8,736 nucleotides of DNA. It comes from Sphingobacteriaceae bacterium UBA2059. Lineage in GTDB: Bacteria > Bacteroidota > Bacteroidia > Sphingobacteriales > Sphingobacteriaceae. Shown here in pieces: positions 1 through 7,075 of the stretch. The position numbers and the translations under genes were made by a program. The notes under the pieces are model-generated. The model was not told the DNA's origin. It saw only the letters and a program-made list of their open reading frames with translations, and made no database searches. Numbering within the stretch: position 1 is the first letter of the stretch; the number at the start of each line of letters is the position of its first letter. The DNA lies in the NCBI GenBank assembly GCA_002332615.1, contig DDAL01000024.1, forward strand, positions 91,621-100,356, in the 5' to 3' direction.

Positions 1-1
1 G

Positions 2-1747
2 GCCGGCTTGCTTAACGTAGTCTCAAAAGGGGGAAAACAGTCTTCGGCAGATGGTAAAATTGAGGTTAGAGGGGCCAATGAATGTGTTTTGTTATGGACT
101 GCTGCCACCGATTATGCTATTGAAGACTATACACAAAGAGGAGAGGATCCGCTGAAGAAAGTATTTGCGGTAATGAAGAGTATTTCGGGTTTGTCTTTTG
201 ATGTAATGAAGGCCTCCAGTCAAAAAAGATTTGAGTCTTACTGGAATACCAACAGCTTCGGACTAAGAGCATATTCTAAGGTAATAGAGACTTTGAGCAC
301 TCCTGAGCGATTAATTTCTTTTAACGCGGGTCGTCCTGACCCCCAGTTAGCAGTTCTTTATTATAACTTTGGGCGGTATTTACTGATCTCATCATCACAG
401 CCAGGCGGTTTACCAGCTAACCTGCAAGGTTTGTGGGCTCCGGAATATCAAACTCCCTGGAATGGCGATTATCACCTCAACATCAATTTGCAGATGAACT
501 ACTGGCTTGCCGAGCAGGCAGGATTGGGTGAGCTTGCCGAGCCTCTTCATCGTTTCATAGCGGGGCTGGTAAAACCGGGGCATCGGACTGCAAAGGCCTA
601 TTATAATGCTCCGGGTTGGGTGGCTCATGTTATATCAAATCCGTGGGGGTATACGTCGCCGGGCGAAGGAGCGAACTGGGGATCAACACTGACTGGCGGA
701 GCCTGGCTTTGCGGACATTTATGGGAGCATTTCAGATTTACAAGAGATACGGCATTTTTAAAAGAATACTATCCTGTAATTAAAGGCGCTGCTCAGTTTC
801 TTTCGTCTATATTGATTGAAGAGCCCGAGAACAAGTGGCTCGTAACAGCGCCGTCTAACTCTCCCGAAAACTCATACGAAATGCCCCACGGGTTTAAAGG
901 TCAGATAGCAATGGGGCCTACGATGGATATGCAGATATGCAGAGAGGTTTTCGCTTATACCGCAGAAGCGGCTAAGCTTTTAAATACGGACCACCAATGG
1001 GCGAAAGAGTTACGTAATGTGTTTCGGCGCCTTGCTCCTAATCAAATTGGCGCTGCCGGCGACCTTAATGAATGGCTTCATGACTGGAAGGATGCCGAGC
1101 CTCATCACAGACATGTCTCACATCTTTACGGGCTCCATCCTTTTGACGAGATAACTCACTGGGGTACACCCGATTTGGCTAATGCTGCACAGCTTACCTT
1201 AGAGCAGAGGGGTGATGGAGGTACAGGCTGGTCAAAAGCATGGAAGATAAACTTTTGGGCCAGACTGGGTGATGGGGATCGCTCTTTGAAGTTATTCAAG
1301 CAATTACTTTTTCCGGTAAACAGGGAAAACATGGCTTCAAATGCAGGAGGTACTTATCCAAACTTGTTTTGCGCACATCCGCCGTTTCAGATTGATGGAA
1401 ATTTCGGCGGGGCCGCAGGAATTGCTGAAATGCTTATGCAAAGCCATGGCCCTGAAGGAATCATACGCTTGTTACCCGCCCTCCCTTCGGATGAAAAATG
1501 GCAGGAAGGGCATGTAAAGGGAATGAGAGCCCGGGGCGGATTTGTTTTAAATTTCGAATGGAAAGAGGGGCGTGTGACTAAAGGCGTTCTAAAAGCTTTG
1601 GGCAAGGGAAAGTGCAGACTGCTTTTGCCCGCCTATATGCTTATTGAAGATACTAAGGGAGGCATTTTGGCTAAAAGTAGTGCTAAAAGCCAGGTTGTGG
1701 AATTTGAAGCTGTAGCAAACGGCACCTATAAACTAAAGAGGGGTTAG
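2..1747 (+). CDS. GH95 alpha-L-fucosidase, 5'-truncated by window edge
   Basis: Glycoside hydrolase family 95 enzymes release terminal L-fucose (some members L-galactose) from glycans by an inverting mechanism. The reading frame is open to the left edge, and the in-frame TTG at base 8 lies inside a domain, so the true start is upstream. About 581 residues are present; I recall the family as roughly 750-830. Seen motifs: GGLPANLQGLW; HLNINLQMNYW, with the His at 473-475 and the two Asn at 479-481 and 485-487; PSNSPEN, with Glu at 866-868; HHRHVSHLYG from 1103; and QIDGNFGG, with Asp at 1394-1396. By family knowledge the Asn pair and Asp position or activate water, and the Glu is the general acid. 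All are intact. The His two residues before the Asn pair, as I recall, favours fucose over L-galactose. Residues after about base 1460 form the beta-rich C-terminal domain. The signal peptide, if any, is outside the window. Family assignment is strong; substrate is inferred. Confidence 0.93.
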   Translation, partial: AGLLNVVSKGGKQSSADGKIEVRGANECVLLWTAATDYAIEDYTQRGEDPLKKVFAVMKSISGLSFDVMKASSQKRFESYWNTNSFGLRAYSKVIETLSTPERLISFNAGRPDPQLAVLYYNFGRYLLISSSQPGGLPANLQGLWAPEYQTPWNGDYHLNINLQMNYWLAEQAGLGELAEPLHRFIAGLVKPGHRTAKAYYNAPGWVAHVISNPWGYTSPGEGANWGSTLTGGAWLCGHLWEHFRFTRDTAFLKEYYPVIKGAAQFLSSILIEEPENKWLVTAPSNSPENSYEMPHGFKGQIAMGPTMDMQICREVFAYTAEAAKLLNTDHQWAKELRNVFRRLAPNQIGAAGDLNEWLHDWKDAEPHHRHVSHLYGLHPFDEITHWGTPDLANAAQLTLEQRGDGGTGWSKAWKINFWARLGDGDRSLKLFKQLLFPVNRENMASNAGGTYPNLFCAHPPFQIDGNFGGAAGIAEMLMQSHGPEGIIRLLPALPSDEKWQEGHVKGMRARGGFVLNFEWKEGRVTKGVLKALGKGKCRLLLPAYMLIEDTKGGILAKSSAKSQVVEFEAVANGTYKLKRG

Positions 1748-1751
1748 GCGG

Positions 1752-1769
1752 TTCTTCTTTTAAGAAGAA
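1752..1769. repeat. perfect inverted repeat after the fucosidase gene
   Basis: Arms TTCTTCTT (1752-1759) and AAGAAGAA (1762-1769) are exact reverse complements around TT. In RNA this would fold with a small T-rich loop. It starts 5 bases after the fucosidase stop and is followed by an A run, so on the minus strand it would read as hairpin plus T run. It may be part of the transcript end or a processing site; no protein-binding role can be shown. Confidence 0.45.
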
Positions 1770-1777
1770 AAATATTG

Positions 1778-1796
1778 CGGTTATGCTAACCGTTTT
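1778..1796 (+). terminator. probable intrinsic terminator of the fucosidase transcript
   Basis: CGGTTA (1778-1783) and TAACCG (1787-1792) pair around TGC, followed directly by TTTT (1793-1796). The stem is only 6 bp, so it is weak, but position (30 bases after the stop codon) and orientation fit. It ends 17 bases before the next gene, which would then need its own promoter in or near this gap; I see no convincing one. Confidence 0.5.
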
Positions 1797-1813
1797 AGTA
1801 TATTGCGCTGTCT

Positions 1814-3064
1814 ATGGAAGATGCATTACGAGATAAACTAGCTATTTTAGCAGATGCTGCGAAGTATGATGTAAGTTGTTCAAGCAGTGGAAGCAAGCGT
1901 CAAAATACTAAAGGCGGACTGGGTAACGCAGGTACAGGTATATGCCATTCGTTCACCGAAGACGGCCGCTGTGTATCCTTATTGAAGATTTTACTAACTA
2001 ACCATTGTATCTATGACTGTGCTTATTGCGTGAGCCGAAAGAGCAACGATGTTAAGCGTGCTGCTTTTACAGTACAGGAAGTGGTTGATCTTACAATCAA
2101 TTTTTACAGACGTAACTATATTGAAGGTCTATTTTTAAGTTCAGGCATTTTTAAAAATGCGGATTATACCATGGAACGTTTAGTCAGGATTGCAAAGAAG
2201 CTCAGGACGGAGCATAAGTTTAACGGCTATATTCATTTGAAAACGATTCCCGGCTGCAGCGATGATTTGATGCGCGAGGCAGGTTTGTGGGCTGACAGGC
2301 TAAGTATTAATATTGAGATCCCCACAGAAAAAGGTTTAAAGCTACTGGCTCCGGATAAAAAGCGAATGGATATGATAAGACCCATGAACTTTTTAAAAGA
2401 TGAAATTGTGCTTCATAAAGCGGAGAAGAAGTTGTTTAAACATACACCATCTTTTGTTCCTGCCGGTCAGAGTACGCAAATGGTAGTTGGTGCCAGCTCG
2501 GAAACCGATCACGATGTTTTGCATTTGGCAAACGGGTTTTATAAAAAAATGAATATGAAGCGAGTGTATTATTCAGGATATGTACCGGTGAGTGATGACA
2601 GCCGCTTGCCTGGTTTGACCACCCCGGTTCCTACAGTAAGAGAAAATCGCCTTTATCAGGCTGACTGGCTATTGCGTTTTTATGGGTTTGATGTTGGTGA
2701 GATTGTAAATGGGGGTAATCCTTTGTTGGATCTTGATATAGATCCGAAGCTTAGCTGGGCTTTGAGAAACATGCACAATTTTCCTTTAAATATTCAACGC
2801 GCGGACTATAGAGATATAGTAAGGGTTCCGGGAATCGGCGTGGCTAGTGCAAAAAAAATTGTTGCGGCCAGGAAGTTTACGAGGCTTACCCATGATCATC
2901 TAAAGAAGATGGGAATAGCGCTTAACAGGGCCAGGTATTTTATTACTACTCAATTCGAATATGATTTGAAGGATTGGCAACCAATGCAAATAAAACAACT
3001 TATATTAAAAAGCGGCTATAGTAAGTACAAGGCAAACAGTCAATCGCAACTTCAATTGTTTTAA
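1814..3064 (+). CDS. radical SAM/HhH protein, DNA repair-linked (TIGR03916-like)
   Basis: This looks like the 'putative DNA modification/repair radical SAM protein' family, whose reaction is unknown. The 416-residue length fits the family. The cluster motif CIYDCAYC is the canonical CX3CX2C (Cys65, 69, 72) for the SAM-binding 4Fe-4S cluster. The N-terminal stretch with AAKYDVSCSSSGS (about residues 15-27) and GICHSF (42-47) is also family-like. The C-terminal part carries a helix-hairpin-helix motif, VPGIGVASAKKI (338-349), typical of non-specific DNA binding. All seven cysteines lie in the first 148 residues (22, 44, 53, 65, 69, 72, 148). The protein has no signal peptide and should be cytoplasmic. 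The ATG at 1814 is chosen because the family N-terminus starts there; no Shine-Dalgarno is visible, as is usual in Bacteroidota. Its usual partner, the DUF4130 protein, is two genes downstream. A role in nucleic-acid modification or repair is an association, not a demonstrated function. Confidence 0.9.
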   Translation: MEDALRDKLAILADAAKYDVSCSSSGSKRQNTKGGLGNAGTGICHSFTEDGRCVSLLKILLTNHCIYDCAYCVSRKSNDVKRAAFTVQEVVDLTINFYRRNYIEGLFLSSGIFKNADYTMERLVRIAKKLRTEHKFNGYIHLKTIPGCSDDLMREAGLWADRLSINIEIPTEKGLKLLAPDKKRMDMIRPMNFLKDEIVLHKAEKKLFKHTPSFVPAGQSTQMVVGASSETDHDVLHLANGFYKKMNMKRVYYSGYVPVSDDSRLPGLTTPVPTVRENRLYQADWLLRFYGFDVGEIVNGGNPLLDLDIDPKLSWALRNMHNFPLNIQRADYRDIVRVPGIGVASAKKIVAARKFTRLTHDHLKKMGIALNRARYFITTQFEYDLKDWQPMQIKQLILKSGYSKYKANSQSQLQLF

Positions 3065-3085
3065 CTTGCAGTTTATTTTTGATGT

Positions 3086-3919
3086 ATGATATTATCGTTT
3101 AGAAGAGCGTTCACCGGTTTAGTGGGTTTTTGTCTTTTCGGGTTAACCTTTATTTCCTGCCAGGTTAAAAATAAAATGTATGAGGCTGATAGAAAATTTC
3201 CTGAAAAAAAATGGAACCTTGTGTGGAGTGACGAATTTGATAACGAGGGTGCACCTGACAGCTCGAAATGGTCTTATTCAGCACGGTCAAAAGCTGATTG
3301 GGCTTGTTTTTGTTCTGATGATCCGGAAGTAGCTCTTGTAAGAGAGGGAAGTTTGATTTTGAGAGGAATGGTATCTAAAACGGCTAATGATACTGCCAGA
3401 TACAAGACCGGTTGTATACAAACCAGGAATAAGTTTTCATTCAGATATGGGAAAATTGAAGTGCGGGCGAAGTTTAAGTCGGGCAAAGGGTCCTGGCCGG
3501 CTATCTGGATGATGCCCGTTAACAGCAGCTATGGTGAATGGCCTTACAGCGGAGAAATTGACATAATGGAGCAGCTAAATCGTGATTCCATTGTATATCA
3601 AACCCTGCACAGTGCATATATAGATATAGAGGGAAATAAAGATAAACCTCGTTATTTTAACACTGTGCCTTATAAAGTTGGTGAGTATAATGTTTTTGCA
3701 ATTGAGTGGTATGATGATAAGCTTGACTTTTTCATAAATGGCAGGAAGACGTTTACATATCCAAAAATTTCTGGCGCCGGCAAAAAGCAGTGGCCTTTCG
3801 ATAAGAAGTTTTATATTATTCTTGACCAGGCGCTTGGTGGAAACTGGGTTGGAAGAATCGAAGACAAGGATCTACCTGTGGAGATGATGGTAGACTGGGT
3901 GAGGGTATTCAAAGAATAG
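3086..3919 (+). CDS. GH16 endo-beta-glucanase-like lipoprotein
   Basis: Family GH16 enzymes cleave beta-1,3/1,4-glucans or galactans with retention. The catalytic signature GEIDIMEQ is present: Glu157 (nucleophile), Asp159 and Glu162 (acid/base), with the extra residue (Met161) found in laminarinase-type members. Other family features are GSWPAIWMMP just before it, the LVWSDEFD start of the jelly roll, and the VDWVRVF ending. Length 277 is right for a single-domain enzyme. The N-terminus has two Arg, a hydrophobic stretch and FISC with Cys25, a plausible lipoprotein signal; no acidic residues follow the Cys, so the known Bacteroidota surface-export signal is not seen. The ATG at 3086 is preferred over the overlapping out-of-frame ATG at 3082, which stops at once. 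It starts 21 bases after the radical SAM gene and ends one base before the DUF4130 gene, an odd place for a secreted enzyme. Laminarin-type activity is likely but not certain. Confidence 0.93.
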   Translation: MILSFRRAFTGLVGFCLFGLTFISCQVKNKMYEADRKFPEKKWNLVWSDEFDNEGAPDSSKWSYSARSKADWACFCSDDPEVALVREGSLILRGMVSKTANDTARYKTGCIQTRNKFSFRYGKIEVRAKFKSGKGSWPAIWMMPVNSSYGEWPYSGEIDIMEQLNRDSIVYQTLHSAYIDIEGNKDKPRYFNTVPYKVGEYNVFAIEWYDDKLDFFINGRKTFTYPKISGAGKKQWPFDKKFYIILDQALGGNWVGRIEDKDLPVEMMVDWVRVFKE

Positions 3920-3920
3920 T

Positions 3921-4700
3921 ATGAATAAAGTTGTTTATGACGGTAGCTGGGCGGGTTTGTTGACAACTGTTTTTGAACTCTATGAATATAAGGTTAAGGA
4001 TGCCGATATATGCAGGAAAGATATGCTTAATCATGGCTTGTTTGGCGATTTACGGGAAGTAATAACAAATGCCGAAAAAGCCGGCCGGGTGTGGACCAAG
4101 CTTCAAAAGCTACTTACTGGCGGCGGTGGCAGAAATTTATACTGTGTTTTTTTGAGCGAGCTCCCGGGATGTGAAAACCTTATTTTAAGATATATATCCC
4201 ACGCTCTTTGTTCTAAATTTTCCGTGGAACAAGATCTTGGTCATCCGGATGTTTTGAAGGTATGGCAAATAGCTCGTAAGGTGAATCATGTAAAACATGA
4301 TTTGACAGGGTTCATAAGATTTGAACAATTAAAAGATGGCCTGTATTTTTCTGCTGTTGAGCCGGAGTATAATGTTTTACCTTTAATTCTACCTCATTTT
4401 AAAAATAGGTTTCAGGATCAGTTATGGCTTATTTATGATGTCCGTAGGAGGTATGGATTGTTTTATAATAGGTATGAAGTCTGTGAGGTGTCAATTTCAT
4501 TTAATGCAGATTCCACAAGTGCGCACAAACCTGGAACTTCTATGCTTGAAGAAGACGAACTATTTTATCAGAATCTGTGGAAGAGTTATTTCAAAAGCGT
4601 AACTATCAAAAGCAGAAAGAATAGCAGGCTGCATATTCAGCAATTACCTAGGAAATATTGGAAATATTTAACGGAAAAGCGGCCCGATATGGAAAGTTAA
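3921..4700 (+). CDS. DUF4130 protein, partner of radical SAM protein (TIGR03915-like)
   Basis: This resembles the 'probable DNA metabolism protein' family, found almost always with the radical SAM family above. Supporting features: the YDGSWAGLLTTVFE start (residues 6-19), ARKVNHVKHDLTGFIRF in the middle, LPHFKNRFQDQLWLIYD with the following RRRYGLFY, and a C-terminal PRKYWKYLTE. No enzyme motif is recognisable and no signal peptide is present, so it should be cytoplasmic. In many genomes the family is fused to a uracil-DNA glycosylase-like domain; at 259 residues this protein has only the DUF4130 part, and no glycosylase gene is in the window. The ATG is one base after the GH16 stop (TAG T ATG), so translation is probably coupled. 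Family call is firm; biochemical role unknown. Confidence 0.88.
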   Translation: MNKVVYDGSWAGLLTTVFELYEYKVKDADICRKDMLNHGLFGDLREVITNAEKAGRVWTKLQKLLTGGGGRNLYCVFLSELPGCENLILRYISHALCSKFSVEQDLGHPDVLKVWQIARKVNHVKHDLTGFIRFEQLKDGLYFSAVEPEYNVLPLILPHFKNRFQDQLWLIYDVRRRYGLFYNRYEVCEVSISFNADSTSAHKPGTSMLEEDELFYQNLWKSYFKSVTIKSRKNSRLHIQQLPRKYWKYLTEKRPDMES

Positions 4701-4755
4701 GGTGCTTTCAAGGAGAAAGAGGTGCAGGTATAGATCTTTTTGTGATCTTTGTTTT

Positions 4756-5625
4756 ATGTGTTATACTATTCGCCCTGTTTTAAAGTCTCCCTTATTGGGA
4801 CTTATTTTTCTAATCGTTTCATGTAGTCAGCCTCCGGCAAGTCAAAAGAGTAAACCAGGTGAGTTGGAGTATGGATATGCAACCGCTTCTTCATCTGCAG
4901 ATACTCTTCAGAAGAAACCGGCTAATGCGGCTCAAATTATGGCTCGCAAGGAAGTGCCTGTTCTTTGTTATCATCAAATAAGGAATTGGACAGCAAGTGA
5001 TTCAAAGTCTGCGAAGGACTATATAGTCCCTGTGAGTACTTTTAAAGCGCAGATTAAAATGCTAGCTGACAGTGGTTATCAACCTATATTACCTGATGAA
5101 CTCTATGAATACCTGGTTTATGGAAAAACATTGCCTGAAAAGCCAGTTATGATTACATTCGACGATGGAGTAGATGATCAGTATACCATTGCTAATAAAG
5201 AGCTTAAAAAGTATGGTTTTAAAGCTGCTTATTTCATAATGACAGTTGCTACGGGACGGCCCAACTTTATGACAAGCGAGCAGATCAGGCATTTGCAGGA
5301 GGAAGGCAACTCCATAGGTCACCACACGTGGGATCATCAAAATGTGAAAAAGTATAGTGGCAAGGACTGGGAAATTCAAATTGAGAGGCCGGCTGCGAAA
5401 CTTGCGGAAATAACAGGCAAGCCTGTTGATTATTTTGCTTATCCTTTCGGGCTTTGGAACGGGCAGGCAATACCGGAGTTAAAAAAGCGGGGAATTAAAG
5501 CTGCCTACATCCTTTCTACCTCCAGAGATAGCGAATATCCTCTCTATACCATCAGAAGAATTATAGCAAGTGGCTACTGGAGCCCGAAAACCCTTCATTC
5601 CAGCATGGTCAATAGTTTTAAATAA
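4756..5625 (+). CDS. CE4/NodB polysaccharide deacetylase lipoprotein
   Basis: NodB-fold enzymes remove N- or O-acetyl groups from polysaccharides using a metal ion. Seen: VPVLCYHQI (PgaB/IcaB style), ITFDDG with Asp136 (base) and Asp137 (metal), HHTWDH with His190 and His194 (metal), and YFAYPFG (226-232). The usual late Leu-x-His motif is not seen; the protein ends after IRRIIASG, as PgaB-like members can. The ATG at 4756 gives a compact lipoprotein signal with LIVSC and Cys23. An in-frame GTG at 4702, one base after the previous stop, would add 18 residues rich in Arg and Cys ahead of the signal and is less likely, though it cannot be excluded. With the ATG start the protein has 289 residues and the gap from DUF4130 is 55 bases. 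It is probably the last gene of the four-gene run. The substrate (PNAG-like polymer, chitin, xylan or peptidoglycan) is not determined. Confidence 0.88.
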   Translation: MCYTIRPVLKSPLLGLIFLIVSCSQPPASQKSKPGELEYGYATASSSADTLQKKPANAAQIMARKEVPVLCYHQIRNWTASDSKSAKDYIVPVSTFKAQIKMLADSGYQPILPDELYEYLVYGKTLPEKPVMITFDDGVDDQYTIANKELKKYGFKAAYFIMTVATGRPNFMTSEQIRHLQEEGNSIGHHTWDHQNVKKYSGKDWEIQIERPAAKLAEITGKPVDYFAYPFGLWNGQAIPELKKRGIKAAYILSTSRDSEYPLYTIRRIIASGYWSPKTLHSSMVNSFK

Positions 5626-5973
5626 AAAAATTGCCTGAATAGCTATGGGACAGTAGGAGGGGCCCATGTTTTGGTTATATCTGTGAGCGTAAGCTTGTAA
5701 TTTCTTTGCTGCTAGGAAATTTGTCGGGATAATGAAACAGGTTAAGTATTCTAACCGGAAAATTTTGTAACTTATAGCACGTGTTAAAAGGCTTTTTTTA
5801 ATGGAGGGATGGAGCTGTTGCGACGATAATAAGCTTGCCGTATTTTATAAGTGAGAGCTGGAAAGTTAGGCTTCTTGCGCTTAACTGAACGAATAAGGTA
5901 TGAAGTTTGAAGAATAGGCAGATGTTTCTTTTGCTAAGAAACTATTTTAAATTAGGGATGTTAAATAATTAAG
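5626..5973. other. 348-base non-coding stretch before the response regulator
   Basis: No credible gene is visible on either strand: plus-strand frames are broken by frequent stops and no family-like peptide appears. Just after the deacetylase is an A run, then ATGGG (5645-5649) and CCCAT (5663-5667) flanking 13 bases and followed by GTTTT, at best a weak terminator. AATTTC (5699-5704) can pair with GAAATT (5716-5721). An 8-mer, TAAGCTTG, occurs near 5690 and again near 5830. A stronger hairpin is listed at 5924-5942. A possible promoter combines TTTG at 5906-5909 with TTCTTTTG at 5926-5933, one mismatch from TAnnTTTG, 16 bases apart. The stretch is long for a Bacteroidota gap and could hold the promoter and leader of the response regulator or a small RNA; none is shown. 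Confidence 0.5.
5924..5942 (+). promoter_or_regulatory. hairpin in the leader of the response regulator gene
   Basis: GTTTCTT (5924-5930) and AAGAAAC (5936-5942) pair perfectly around TTGCT, followed by TATTTTAAATTA. It lies 31 bases before the response regulator ATG. It could be a terminator of upstream transcription, a leader structure or an operator; it overlaps the possible -7 box at 5926-5933, which would suit an operator. The role is not determined. Confidence 0.35.
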
Positions 5974-6336
5974 ATGTCAAAGAAAATATTAATTATAGAA
6001 GACGATGAAGATATTTTAGAAATGCTTTGTTACCTGTTACAGGATGCGGGTTATGAGCTTATTACTTCTAAAGATGGAAAAATTGTGTCTGATATTAAAA
6101 CCATAAAACCGGATCTGATAATTTGTGATGTGTGGGTGCCGTCCTTAAAGGGCACAGAATTATGTAAAAAGGTTAAGGCTGATACTGAAACAAAGGATGT
6201 TCCGTTTATTTTGATATCTACAGCTATGAATCTGCCTAAACTTGCTATGCAGTGCGGAGCAGATACGTATATTCAAAAACCCTTTCAATTAAATGAAATG
6301 CTCGCGACAGTAGAATCCTATATGTCTGATAAATAA
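5974..6336 (+). CDS. receiver-only response regulator
   Basis: A stand-alone CheY-like phosphoacceptor domain of 120 residues with no output domain. The acidic pocket is Glu9-Asp10-Asp11, the phosphoacceptor is Asp52 in ICDVWVP, the switch hydroxyl is Ser82 by its 30-residue spacing from Asp52, and the conserved Lys-Pro is 102-103 in QKPF. All key residues are intact, so phosphorylation should work. Such proteins act by protein contacts, as phosphorelay intermediates or motility/adaptor switches, in the cytoplasm. No histidine kinase or other two-component gene is in the window, so it is an orphan here. The ATG at 5974 gives the usual N-terminus (KKILIIEDD). The small helical gene begins 69 bases after its stop and may share its transcript. 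Confidence 0.93.
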   Translation: MSKKILIIEDDEDILEMLCYLLQDAGYELITSKDGKIVSDIKTIKPDLIICDVWVPSLKGTELCKKVKADTETKDVPFILISTAMNLPKLAMQCGADTYIQKPFQLNEMLATVESYMSDK

Positions 6337-6405
6337 TTCCATTTTAAAGACGTTGAGAATAGGGTCATTTCACTGTTGAATTTAATAATTAATAGAAAAA
6401 CGATC

Positions 6406-6579
6406 ATGGGAAAGATTAGCTCAGAAAAAAAGAATGCCAATACGACTCTGGAGACAGAGAATCCTCGCTTAGAGAAAGACGAAGTTAAGGAGGCAGAAAA
6501 CAAAGCCATAGACGCTCAAAAGAATGTTGAAGCTCTTCGTAATAAACGCAGGGAAGAAGATAAAACGACATCCAGATGA
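6406..6579 (+). CDS. small charged helical protein, unknown function
   Basis: A 57-residue product I do not recognise. 27 of its residues are Lys, Arg, Asp or Glu; it has no Cys, no hydrophobic segment and no signal peptide. From about residue 22 (LEKDEVKEAENKAIDAQ and onward) it looks like one long amphipathic, possibly coiled-coil, helix. The ATG at 6406 is preferred; an in-frame TTG at 6376 would add ten residues without support. The best evidence that it is real is its end: its TGA overlaps the ATG of the DUF4251 gene in an ATGA arrangement typical of coupled translation. It may accompany that lipoprotein, but its function is unknown. Confidence 0.6.
   Translation: MGKISSEKKNANTTLETENPRLEKDEVKEAENKAIDAQKNVEALRNKRREEDKTTSR
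6576..6579 (+). promoter_or_regulatory. ATGA stop-start overlap
   Basis: The TGA of the 57-residue gene (6577-6579) overlaps the ATG of the DUF4251 gene (6576-6578). No Shine-Dalgarno is seen before the second start, so re-initiation by ribosomes finishing the first gene is the likely way it is translated. This supports both starts. Confidence 0.65.
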
Positions 6580-7073
6580 AACAAAGTATTTTGTTCTTGA
6601 TACAAACAGTGTTGATTATTAGTGGGCTGTGTATTTTGAACTCGTGCGGAACGGGGAACGAGTTGGCGAAAAAAGCTGTTGCTGCTAATGTGGAGAGTAT
6701 GATTGTAAGCAAAGCATTTATATTCAAAGCAACTCAGGCTTTACCTATGGGTGGTACATCCAGAACCTTGACCGGTGATTATGATCTGAATGTTAAAAAA
6801 GACACAATAGTAAGTTATTTGCCTTATTTCGGAGTGGCTTACTCTGCTCCGATGGATGTTTCTGACACGGGTATCCATTTTAGTTCTAAAAAATTCAGCT
6901 ATTCATCCGTAAAAGGTAAAAATGGCTGGCAAATTACGATAGTCCCTAAAGACGTCAGGCAGGCCAGACAGCTTTTTTTAACGGTCTCGGAGCAGGGTTA
7001 TGCATCTTTGAAGGTGACCTTTAATAATCGTCAGCCAATAAGCTTTAACGGTCACATTGAAAAAGGAAAGTAA
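6576..7073 (+). CDS. DUF4251 lipoprotein
   Basis: A 165-residue protein with the look of the Bacteroidota DUF4251 family, whose function is unknown. The N-terminus has one Lys, a hydrophobic stretch and LNSC with Cys24, a lipoprotein signal, so it should be anchored in the envelope; Gly-Thr-Gly follows the Cys, with no acidic surface-export signal. Family features: FIFKATQALPMGG (about residues 48-60), LTGDYDLNV, SYLPYFGVAYSAPM in the middle, and NNRQPISFNGHI at the end. The family region is complete. It is translationally coupled to the small helical gene upstream and ends two bases before a hairpin separating it from a convergent gene. It may be an envelope stress or structural protein, but nothing in the sequence specifies a role. 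Confidence 0.85.
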   Translation: MKQSILFLIQTVLIISGLCILNSCGTGNELAKKAVAANVESMIVSKAFIFKATQALPMGGTSRTLTGDYDLNVKKDTIVSYLPYFGVAYSAPMDVSDTGIHFSSKKFSYSSVKGKNGWQITIVPKDVRQARQLFLTVSEQGYASLKVTFNNRQPISFNGHIEKGK

Positions 7074-7075
7074 TA

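Noticed and set aside
8..10. TTG as the true start of the fucosidase
   Set aside because: The frame stays open to the window edge and the protein would lack most of the N-terminal domain of GH95, so the gene is cut by the window.
410..1605. Minus-strand frames opposite the fucosidase gene
   Set aside because: Antisense to strongly conserved GH95 motifs, with no family-like features of their own.
4702..4755. GTG at 4702 as the start of the deacetylase
   Set aside because: It adds 18 Arg/Cys-rich residues before an otherwise normal lipoprotein signal; the ATG at 4756 is simpler. The tight spacing to the previous stop keeps it possible.
5089..5667. Three minus-strand open frames opposite the deacetylase gene
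   Set aside because: They are antisense to a gene with complete catalytic motifs, show no recognisable domain and have Cys/Ser/Phe-rich shadow-like composition.
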